From: a virus
IMG/VR virus record: IMGVR_UViG_3300030419_004185
Location: 1 to 37,325 of that record
Reading direction: 5' to 3' (one strand)
DNA length: 37,325 bases
Both the position numbers and the translations under genes were made by a program. This document shows, one piece after another, positions 31,286 through 37,325 of the stretch; the first letter of the stretch is position 1, and the number at the start of each line of letters is the position of its first letter. Under the pieces are notes generated by a model. The model ran no database searches, was not told where the DNA came from, and was given only the letters and a program-made list of their open reading frames with translations.

Positions 31286-32362
31286 ATGGCTAAATATTAT
31301 TCTCCTTCTGATTATACTGCTATTGCTCCTAATTATGCTAATGGTGAAGGCTATTATACTAATGTGGATTTAGTTGCTGATTTATTACAAATACCTTCTT
31401 TTACTGGTTCTACTAATCCAACAGAAGGACAAGTTGGAGCATATATTAAAAGAATAGAAGATTATATTGATACTAAAACTGGAGTATCATATAGACCAAT
31501 AACTTATATTGATGAATATCATGATTTTGATTTTAGGGGAGGAAAATACCCTAGATTTTGGTCTGATTATGTGGGTTTTGTTCAATTAAATAATCCTCAT
31601 ATTCAAAAGGTATTAAAATTAGAAGTTTGGCAAGGTAGTTCTTGGACTGAATTAGCATCAGCAGTTGCTTCTGTAACTGTTGCTACTGATAATACTAATA
31701 GAGCAGTAACTAGCACGATAACTTTAGGATTACCTGATGGTACAACAATTGTTTTAGATAACGGTACTTTAAATACTCATTTTAATAATAATTTTGGGCC
31801 AAAAACTACTGCTCAAGAAATTGTATATCTAATTAATGAGGTATTTCCTACTAATACATCTTCTGTAACAGGGGCTACTGCTGCTAAAACAGAAGCAGGT
31901 TCTCCTTCAAAATATTTTTACGCTACTGTTGATTCAGAAAATCAAAATAAAGTAGTGATTACTTCATTATTATCTGGAGAAGATGGTTCAAATTGTACTA
32001 TTGCTGTTACCGGAACAGGTTTAAGTAAAACAGATTTTACTGATAAAGAAGATATGGCTAGATTAGGTAATTGGTGGAAATCTGATAGAGAAGGGAGAAT
32101 TTTCTTTAGAACAGAATTTCCTTATTTACATAGAAATTCAGTAAGAGTAACTTATATTGCTGGTAATCCTAGAGTTCCGGGAATTATTAGTGATGCCGCA
32201 ACTAAATTAGCGGCTTGTGAAATTTTAAGAGCAGATGACCAAACAGTTTTAATTGCTGATACGGGTGCTAGTATTGACATTAAAAGTAAATACGATTTAT
32301 TAAAAAAGGAAGCAGAAGATTTACTTAACTTAGGAAAAGAAACTGTATTTTTACTTGATTGA
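31286..32362 (+). CDS. Head-tail adaptor-like protein with an inserted domain
   Basis: 358 aa; GGAGG about 7 bases upstream. The N-terminal 120 and C-terminal 105 residues resemble HK97 gp6-type connectors: A-Y-I-K-R-I-E-D-Y-I-D-T-K-T-G early, then S-V-R-V-T-Y-I-A-G-N-P-R-V-P-G-I and S-D-A-A-T-K-L-A-A-C-E-I-L-R near the end. Usual members are about 100-200 aa; here residues about 121-255 are a Thr/Ser/Val-rich beta-like insertion, possibly surface-exposed. The place between head genes and tail completion fits. Confidence 0.75.
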   Translation: MAKYYSPSDYTAIAPNYANGEGYYTNVDLVADLLQIPSFTGSTNPTEGQVGAYIKRIEDYIDTKTGVSYRPITYIDEYHDFDFRGGKYPRFWSDYVGFVQLNNPHIQKVLKLEVWQGSSWTELASAVASVTVATDNTNRAVTSTITLGLPDGTTIVLDNGTLNTHFNNNFGPKTTAQEIVYLINEVFPTNTSSVTGATAAKTEAGSPSKYFYATVDSENQNKVVITSLLSGEDGSNCTIAVTGTGLSKTDFTDKEDMARLGNWWKSDREGRIFFRTEFPYLHRNSVRVTYIAGNPRVPGIISDAATKLAACEILRADDQTVLIADTGASIDIKSKYDLLKKEAEDLLNLGKETVFLLD

Positions 32363-32371
32363 GGAATAATA

Positions 32372-32590
32372 ATGTCTGAACTTCAAAAATTTTTAAATAA
32401 ATTTAGAAATAACAAAAAACTTTTTGATGAATTATATCGGACTGAATTAGAAAAAGAAAAGCACATTCAAGAATTATTTCCTGCATATTCTATTGATGAT
32501 AAACAAGAACTTTTAGATATAGTTATAAAGAAAATGGAAGAAAAAATAACAAAAGAACTTGAAGAAGCATTCATGAAAGATATGGGGTGA
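32372..32590 (+). CDS. Small helical protein between connector and tail genes
   Basis: 72 aa with GAGGAATAATA before the ATG. Almost entirely predicted helix (L-Q-K-F-L-N-K-F-R-N-N-K-K; I-V-I-K-K-M-E-E-K-I-T-K-E-L-E). No family recognised. Located between the adaptor and tail-completion-like genes, so a small connector or assembly factor is possible. Confidence 0.65.
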   Translation: MSELQKFLNKFRNNKKLFDELYRTELEKEKHIQELFPAYSIDDKQELLDIVIKKMEEKITKELEEAFMKDMG

Positions 32591-32594
32591 TATT

Positions 32595-33173
32595 TTGGAT
32601 AATACTACTTATTTAGTAACTTTATTAAATCCCGCAGCAGTTACAGGTGGCTCAATTACTCCTTCAACTTTTACTAGCGGCGAAGATACTCTTAATAATA
32701 ATTGGGCGGGTTCAGCAGAAGCAGTATTAGGGAGCAGTTATTCATCTTTAATAGGAACGCCAACAATAATTGATATTAGAAATATGACAAAAAATAGAGC
32801 AAGTAGATATGATTTATCATCTGGAGATTTAATTATTGTTTCAGAAAGTGGGTATAATATGGATTATCCTACAATTAGTTGGGATATTAGAGATGAAGTA
32901 TATACGATGACAATAGATTTAAGAACTATTCAAGATGAAAGGGCAGGAACAGATGCAAACTTTGGCCGTGATAGATTAGAAAGGCTTTTTAATGTAGTCC
33001 GTCATAGGTTGGAGCAGAATAGGAAGGGAGCGACAATTACGATTAGTAGCGATTCATTAAAAATGAATCAATTATTTTTAAATTCCAGAACTGAAGCAAA
33101 TGATAGAAATAAACGCTTGTTCGGATATAAATTAACTGTTGAAATGAAAAAATATGCAGTTGCAATACCTTAA
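32595..33173 (+). CDS. Tail completion/terminator-like protein
   Basis: 192 aa from a TTG at 32595, with GGGGTGAT 4-5 bases upstream. Its second half fits tail-completion proteins that cap the tube at the neck: W-D-I-R-D-E-V-Y-T-M-T-I-D-L-R-T, R-L-E-R-L-F-N-V-V-R-H-R-L-E-Q-N, then F-G-Y-K-L-T-V-E-M-K-K-Y. The Thr/Ser/Gly-rich first 60 residues look like a beta extension. Position between the adaptor and the tail tube supports the call; the sequence motif alone is not decisive. Confidence 0.65.
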   Translation: MDNTTYLVTLLNPAAVTGGSITPSTFTSGEDTLNNNWAGSAEAVLGSSYSSLIGTPTIIDIRNMTKNRASRYDLSSGDLIIVSESGYNMDYPTISWDIRDEVYTMTIDLRTIQDERAGTDANFGRDRLERLFNVVRHRLEQNRKGATITISSDSLKMNQLFLNSRTEANDRNKRLFGYKLTVEMKKYAVAIP

Positions 33174-33185
33174 GTATGTAAGTAA

Positions 33186-33227
33186 AGGTAAAAAATAAAA
33201 GTTAAAAAATAAAAGGTGAAAAATAAA
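33186..33227 (+). repeat. Three 14-bp tandem repeats before the tail tube gene
   Basis: Three adjacent copies with an exact 14-base period: AGGTAAAAAATAAA (33186-33199), AGTTAAAAAATAAA (33200-33213), AGGTGAAAAATAAA (33214-33227). The third contains the GGTGA ribosome site and abuts the ATG. The copies look like a duplicated ribosome-site/A-rich leader. Confidence 0.7.
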
Positions 33228-34844
33228 ATGTCAGCAGAAGATATATTTTTAGGAAGTCAGGCGAGTTTAACACTTATACCTGAAGTGGATTTATACATAC
33301 CATTAGACCATAGTAATAGTTCGGGTAGTATAGTAAGAGCGCACGATGATTGGGAAGCACATTTTTTGATGGTTAATGATTTATATGTAGGTTGTACTGT
33401 TGAATTATATGCAACAGGCGCACCAACAACTGTTATTTCTACCCACACTATTACTACTAATGATGAAAAAGATTTGACATTATCACCTGCTCCTAGAACA
33501 ATTGTTTCCGGTGATTTCATTCATATTAGAGGATATGGTGCGCCTTGTGTTGGTGAAAAAAGTGATACCACAAAAAGACTTAATGCAGATAATTGGTTAG
33601 GTTTAGTAGAAACCGCAACATTTCCTAATTTAGAAGTTGAAATGAAACAGTTAAATTTAGCATTAGGTGGAACAAGAAACTTTACTCATCAATACAAAGG
33701 TATTGAAACTGCATCGGGTGGAAATATAAATTTAGTTGCTAATCATGGGGCTTGGCTTTATTATGCTTTAGGAAAATGCACAGAAATTACTGCTACTTTT
33801 GGAAATCCTTCAGGCCGTTCTCCTACTGATTTACTAAATGCTCATGGAACACCTACTGTTGATGATAGACGCCATGTTTATCTTGAATCAGCAAATTCTA
33901 CCGGAGAACACACAGTTTCTACTTTTATAGAACAAGGGCCAATTTTCTATAAAACAGCGAGAGCGTCTAATACTTTAGTTCCCCCGATTCTTCATGGATT
34001 TGATAATGCAGCAGGTTCAGAATTATTGAATAGAACAACATCAACTGCTACTGCATTAAGTAATGCAATTACATATAAGTTTGAAGAAGCAAATGGGGAA
34101 AAATTACCTTCCTTTGCTTTAGAACAAACTATGGCTAAATCTAGCACATTGACTACCAATACTGCTTCTGATTCAGAAGATACTACATTTGTTAGAATAG
34201 CAACAGGTAATAGAGTAAATACTCTTACAATGACGGCTAATGAAAATGAAGAAGTTAAGATGACTCTTGATTTAAATTCAAGAACAATTAAAACTTTAGA
34301 ACAAGATGAAAACTATGAGGCAAGAGGCGGAATATCAGATAATAGTCAATTATTTAACTTTGAACAGGCTAACGATTCAAGCACCACAGATAAAGACCCT
34401 GAATTTTTAGAACCATTTTTCTTCTCAAGCGGTTTGTTTAGCATATTTGGGCAACAGTTTTTGAAAGTTACAAATCTAACATTGACAATAAATAACAATC
34501 TACAAGATAAGAGATTTATTGGTATTGGGAATAAATCAATTAAAGATGCTATTCCGGCACAAAGGCAATACGAAGTTTCTTTTACTGCTTTGGTGACTGA
34601 TGATAAATTATTTGAAGAATTATTAAATCAAACACAAATTGATGATACTGCCTCTACTCTCCTTACTTTACAATTTGATAAAGACAATGGCGAACAAATA
34701 CTAATGAAGTTCCAAGACTACTATTTAAGTGCGGCTAATTTTACTATACCTGAAGATAAAGGGCCAATAACAGTTGAAGGAACAGTTATGCCTAGAACAT
34801 TAAACTCTTGTACTGTTAAAACACATTGGGTTCTTCAAGGGTGA
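33228..34844 (+). CDS. Major tail tube protein
   Basis: 538 aa from the ATG at 33228, with GGTGA 8 bases upstream; the GTG at 33216 is within that site. Beta-rich, Thr/Asn/Ser-rich. The last 150 residues resemble tail tube proteins: L-K-V-T-N-L-T-L-T-I-N-N-N-L, R-Q-Y-E-V-S-F-T-A-L-V-T-D-D, then K-F-Q-D-Y-Y-L-S-A-A-N-F and G-P-I-T-V-E-G-T-V-M-P-R. It is longer than common siphovirus tube proteins, so it may include extra surface domains (about 90-400). Directly followed by the chaperone frameshift pair and the tape measure, the canonical order. Confidence 0.85.
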   Translation: MSAEDIFLGSQASLTLIPEVDLYIPLDHSNSSGSIVRAHDDWEAHFLMVNDLYVGCTVELYATGAPTTVISTHTITTNDEKDLTLSPAPRTIVSGDFIHIRGYGAPCVGEKSDTTKRLNADNWLGLVETATFPNLEVEMKQLNLALGGTRNFTHQYKGIETASGGNINLVANHGAWLYYALGKCTEITATFGNPSGRSPTDLLNAHGTPTVDDRRHVYLESANSTGEHTVSTFIEQGPIFYKTARASNTLVPPILHGFDNAAGSELLNRTTSTATALSNAITYKFEEANGEKLPSFALEQTMAKSSTLTTNTASDSEDTTFVRIATGNRVNTLTMTANENEEVKMTLDLNSRTIKTLEQDENYEARGGISDNSQLFNFEQANDSSTTDKDPEFLEPFFFSSGLFSIFGQQFLKVTNLTLTINNNLQDKRFIGIGNKSIKDAIPAQRQYEVSFTALVTDDKLFEELLNQTQIDDTASTLLTLQFDKDNGEQILMKFQDYYLSAANFTIPEDKGPITVEGTVMPRTLNSCTVKTHWVLQG

Positions 34845-34848
34845 TTAA

Positions 34849-34962
34849 ATGAATAAGCGAGAAAAAGGAAAATTAGTTTTAGAGCGACAACAGAAGAAAA
34901 AACCTTTAATTAAGAAAAAGAAAACTACTCCTAAGAAAGTAGTAAAAGAAGAAGAGGAGTAA
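34849..34962 (+). CDS. Very small Lys-rich protein (37 aa)
   Basis: 37 aa, with GGTGATTAA ending directly before the ATG. Composition is extreme: 15 lysines, a basic middle (K-K-K-P-L-I-K-K-K-K) and an acidic end (E-E-E-E). No homologue recognised. The good ribosome site and tight placement between tail tube and chaperone genes support a real gene; it could bind nucleic acid or act as an assembly peptide. Confidence 0.6.
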   Translation: MNKREKGKLVLERQQKKKPLIKKKKTTPKKVVKEEEE

Positions 34963-34969
34963 ATCAGAT

Positions 34970-35001
34970 TCCACCATGTATGTATGTAAATGGTAGGTGG
35001 A
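34970..35001 (+). promoter_or_regulatory. Hairpin that would hide the chaperone ribosome site
   Basis: TCCACC (34970-34975) is the exact reverse complement of GGTGGA (34996-35001), with a 20-base loop. The right arm is the presumed Shine-Dalgarno of the chaperone gene starting at 35011, so pairing would block it. The stem is only 6-7 bp, so it would tune, not abolish, translation. Confidence 0.4.
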
Positions 35002-35010
35002 GATGAAAAA

Positions 35011-35400
35011 ATGTTTGAAGAAAAAACAATAGTAGGAAATAAAAATGACTTGTTTGTACCGAATGAGAGCCAACTGCATTATATTAAAGTAGCAGAAGAT
35101 AAAGACGAATACTTGAAAGTCTGGGTTAAAGAACCTACATGGCTTCAAGTTGAACAGGCTTTAAATTCGGTATTAAAATTAGATGCAAAAAGACAAGATG
35201 TTGATATTGATTTAAATGCAATGTATAGATATTGCGTTGAAAATTTTATTGATAAAACTGAACCTTCTCTAAGTTCAGTTGATTTGTTAAGACTCACGCC
35301 CTATGTGGGCAATCAATTAAAAGAAATTCTCCCAAATCCTCTTACGAGTATGCAGGGGGATGAAGAAAAAAACGAAGATTTAGAGATGCAGTTAGAGTAG
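35011..35400 (+). CDS. Tail assembly chaperone, short product (gpG-like)
   Basis: 129 aa from the ATG at 35011, chosen over 34990 because AGGTGGAGA lies just upstream and inside the longer frame. It lies between tail tube and tape measure, the place of lambda gpG-type chaperones that bind the tape measure during tail assembly. Content fits: V-W-V-K-E-P-T-W-L-Q-V-E-Q-A-L, then Y-R-Y-C-V-E-N-F-I-D-K-T. The frame ends at TAG 35398-35400, but a slippery heptamer at 35367-35373 allows a longer product. Confidence 0.8.
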   Translation: MFEEKTIVGNKNDLFVPNESQLHYIKVAEDKDEYLKVWVKEPTWLQVEQALNSVLKLDAKRQDVDIDLNAMYRYCVENFIDKTEPSLSSVDLLRLTPYVGNQLKEILPNPLTSMQGDEEKNEDLEMQLE

Positions 35401-35588
35401 GGTCAAAAGACCCTAAAATTGCTTCTCTAATCGTTGTTTATTCTTTAGCACAAGCGTTTAAAATAAGCCCTTTAGAAGTATATAAAATGCCAGCAAATTT
35501 AGTTATGGATATGTTAAATATTCATGGAGAAGTTGAAAAATATAAACAAGAATTAATGGATAAAGAAATGAAAAAAGTAAAAAAGTAA
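35011..35588 (+). CDS. Tail assembly chaperone, -1 frameshift fusion (gpGT-like)
   Basis: A frame in -1 register runs from a stop at 35361 to TAA 35586-35588 and has no ATG before 35487, so it needs the upstream gene. Slipping at A-AAA-AAC (35367-35373) fuses 121 residues of the chaperone to 71 more (R-R-F-R-D-A-V-R-V-G-S-K-D-P-K-I, V-Y-S-L-A-Q-A-F-K-I-S-P), total about 192 aa. This matches the G/GT arrangement of siphovirus-type tails. Independent initiation at 35487 would give only 33 aa and lacks a good ribosome site. Confidence 0.8.
35367..35373 (+). promoter_or_regulatory. -1 ribosomal frameshift slippery heptamer A-AAA-AAC
   Basis: In the chaperone frame, codons GAA AAA AAC give the classic X-XXY-YYZ pattern. 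The -1 frame is open across the site and continues 213 bases past the zero-frame heptamer. It lies 25 bases before a perfect hairpin. Confidence 0.8.
35398..35415 (+). other. Perfect 7-bp hairpin over the chaperone stop codon
   Basis: TAGGGTC-AAAA-GACCCTA is a perfect inverted repeat with a 4-base loop; its left arm starts with the zero-frame TAG stop. It starts 25 bases after the slippery site, farther than the usual 5-9, so a role in frameshifting is uncertain. Confidence 0.5.
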
Positions 35589-35615
35589 AATAGTTTTTAG
35601 TGGAGGTGAAAAGAT

Positions 35616-37325
35616 ATGGCATCAATTGAATCAGATTATGATGTCCTACTTAAAAGGCGTTTGGAGAAGATTGAACAATTAAAAACAACTACAATAGATT
35701 ATGTTAAAATAACTAAATCTTTTAGTGATGCTTTAAAACCCCTACTTGATATGCAAAAAAAGCAAGATAAAAGTGCTAAAGAACAAATAAAAAACCAAAA
35801 AACTTTAATTGCCCAAAATGCAGAAGAAGTAATAGGATTAACAGAATTACAAGATAGATTAATTTCTGTAAATCAAGTTACTAAAGATATGCAAAAAACT
35901 ACACTAGAAAACATTTCTAGTTCTAAAGCATGGACAGCCGCCTCAAGAATATTATCCGGTTCTGGGCTTTGGAGGATTCAAAACCGAGTTAGAGCAGTAG
36001 TAGATGTTTTTGCTATTCTAGAAAAAAGAAAATTAGAAGATATATCCAGAACAAAGGAACAATCTAAAGTGTTAAGAGATTTCAGCGAACTACAAGACGA
36101 ACAAATAAGAATCCATAAATTATATGAGAAAACTCAACAATCAGTAACTAAGGGTGAAAAATGGTCAGCAATGGTCTTAGATAATAAACTCAAAAAGAAT
36201 TTTGAAAGTTATGCTTTAAATAGAAAACTGGGGATTCAACATGAGGATGCAGTAAAATTATTAGAAAAAGAATTAATAACAACTAAAGAATTAATTAAAT
36301 CGCAAGAAAAGAAAATAATGGGTTCAGAAATAGGTAGAGAAATCGGTGCTAAAAAAGTATCAATACGCCATGCTTTTGAAGAAGGTGATATGGGAGAATG
36401 GTTCAAACTTCAAAAGGAATTAAAGGTACTTCAAGCAAGAAGATGGAAACAATTATTAACATTTGAAAAAACTAGAGAAAAACTATCTAAATGGTTTAAA
36501 AAGAATGACAAAATGATTGGTAGAAAAGTAGCCATAATAGCATTGAAATCTTTAATGATATTAGGAGTAATTCTTGGTACGCTTATTGCTATAACAGGAC
36601 TTATTGCTTTATTTAAAGAATTTAAAGATGGATTTGGTTGGATATGGTCAGGGTTTGCTTATTTGATTGAAGGCGGGATATGGCTTATTAAAGATGGTTT
36701 AAGTAGAATAACGGGTGGTTTTGAAGGTATAGTTAAAGGTCTTTTTGAAGGGGATATTTGGAAAGTATTGAAAGGATTTGGTTCTATTCTTCTAGGTATT
36801 GGTGAAGTTCTTTGGGGTGTTATTTATACAGTTATCGTTGGTTTTATTGGTGGAATATTTACATTATTAACAGGGGTATTTGCAGATATTTGGCTTAAAG
36901 GTGAAAACTGGTTGGCTAATATTATGGGTACTATAGCAATAATACTTACAATAATAACTGCTGTTGCAATTGCTGTTGCAGTAATTCCTTTATTACCGGG
37001 TTTATTAGCAATTGCTGTTGGTGCGGCAATTATAGGAGTTGCAGCATTAATAATAACACAAATTGGTAAATGGGTTAAAAAAATTCCCGGATTTGCAGAT
37101 GGTGGAGTTTCAACAGGAGGATTAGCAGTTGTTGGAGAAAGAGGGCCAGAATTAGTTAATTTACCATCGGGTGCAAGAGTTCATAGTAATAGTGATTCTA
37201 GAAAAATGGTTGGTGGTTCAAGCGTAACTAATAATATAACTGTAAATGTTCAAGGAAGAATAGGTGCATCTGACGCAGAAGTAAGAGATATGGCCGCTAA
37301 AATAGGTAAAATGATTGGATTAGAA
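35616..37325 (+). CDS. Tail tape measure protein (partial, open at window end)
   Basis: 570 codons, no stop before the window ends; GGAGGTGA 6 bases before the ATG. Sets tail length and helps DNA exit. Residues 1-300 are charged coiled coil (L-K-R-R-L-E-K-I-E-Q; D-M-Q-K-K-Q-D-K-S-A-K). About 305-335, 385-420 and 430-480 are hydrophobic (L-M-I-L-G-V-I-L-G-T-L-I-A). Around 494-530 is the frequent tape-measure segment F-A-D-G-G-V-S-T-G-G-L-A-V-V-G-E-R-G-P-E, then L-P-S-G-A-R-V. At about 0.15 nm per residue this portion alone suggests a tail of about 85 nm or more. Confidence 0.9.
   Translation, partial: MASIESDYDVLLKRRLEKIEQLKTTTIDYVKITKSFSDALKPLLDMQKKQDKSAKEQIKNQKTLIAQNAEEVIGLTELQDRLISVNQVTKDMQKTTLENISSSKAWTAASRILSGSGLWRIQNRVRAVVDVFAILEKRKLEDISRTKEQSKVLRDFSELQDEQIRIHKLYEKTQQSVTKGEKWSAMVLDNKLKKNFESYALNRKLGIQHEDAVKLLEKELITTKELIKSQEKKIMGSEIGREIGAKKVSIRHAFEEGDMGEWFKLQKELKVLQARRWKQLLTFEKTREKLSKWFKKNDKMIGRKVAIIALKSLMILGVILGTLIAITGLIALFKEFKDGFGWIWSGFAYLIEGGIWLIKDGLSRITGGFEGIVKGLFEGDIWKVLKGFGSILLGIGEVLWGVIYTVIVGFIGGIFTLLTGVFADIWLKGENWLANIMGTIAIILTIITAVAIAVAVIPLLPGLLAIAVGAAIIGVAALIITQIGKWVKKIPGFADGGVSTGGLAVVGERGPELVNLPSGARVHSNSDSRKMVGGSSVTNNITVNVQGRIGASDAEVRDMAAKIGKMIGLE

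Noticed and set aside
35487-35588. Independent 33-aa gene after the chaperone
   Set aside because: No good ribosome site, and the frame is open upstream as far as the slippery heptamer; better explained as the -1 frameshift extension.

Overview
This window looks like one continuous virion-structure and assembly region of a tailed double-stranded DNA virus (Caudoviricetes), most likely one infecting an archaeon. It is AT-rich, every credible gene lies on the + strand, and genes abut or overlap by a few bases. Head and tail landmarks appear in the usual order: terminase large subunit (10036-11478), portal with a zinc ribbon (13734-15368), prohead protease/scaffold (22585-24027), HK97-type major capsid protein (24064-25416), head-tail adaptor (31286-32362), tail-completion-like protein (32595-33173), tail tube (33228-34844), tail assembly chaperone with a -1 frameshift site (35011-35588) and the tape measure, open at the window end (35616-37325). 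Evidence for an archaeal host is indirect: many ribosome binding sites read GGTGA/GGTGATT, TTG and GTG starts occur, and there is an Arf/G-alpha-like GTPase. A marine euryarchaeal (magrovirus-like) or thaumarchaeal virus would fit, but the sequence alone cannot decide.

Layout. 1-10 kb: small proteins, two long helical proteins (683 and 831 aa), a duplicated zinc-finger protein that could be the small terminase, a GNAT, and a tandem array of four paralogues. 10-15.4 kb: large terminase, a LAGLIDADG/ADP-ribosyltransferase-like fusion, a second GNAT, portal. 15.4-22.5 kb: small proteins, a 918-aa coiled-coil protein and an 842-aa protein with an ATP-dependent DNA ligase core. 22.5-26.7 kb: protease/scaffold, capsid protein and probable decoration proteins, with hairpins on both sides of the capsid gene. 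26.7-29.6 kb: two small membrane proteins, a membrane-anchored GTPase and three unknowns. 29.6-37.3 kb: an unknown 553-aa protein, then connector and tail genes. No gap reaches 300 bases; no tRNA, rRNA, CRISPR array, insertion sequence or attachment site was seen.

The most striking unexplained signal is an N-terminal tag, M-x-W-x-x-[ILV]-[ILV]-K, shared by nine otherwise unrelated proteins, with a variant on four more. A related M-[SD]-W-[EN]-[DE]-[IL] motif sits at the C-terminus of the protease/scaffold and of a small neighbour. I read it as a candidate capsid-targeting or scaffold-docking peptide, comparable in idea to the phage T4 capsid targeting sequence, marking internal proteins that would be packed into the prohead and perhaps delivered to the host. 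The GNATs, the ADP-ribosyltransferase-like domain, the ligase and the membrane-anchored GTPase would make sense as virion-associated or early-acting enzymes, but that is inference.
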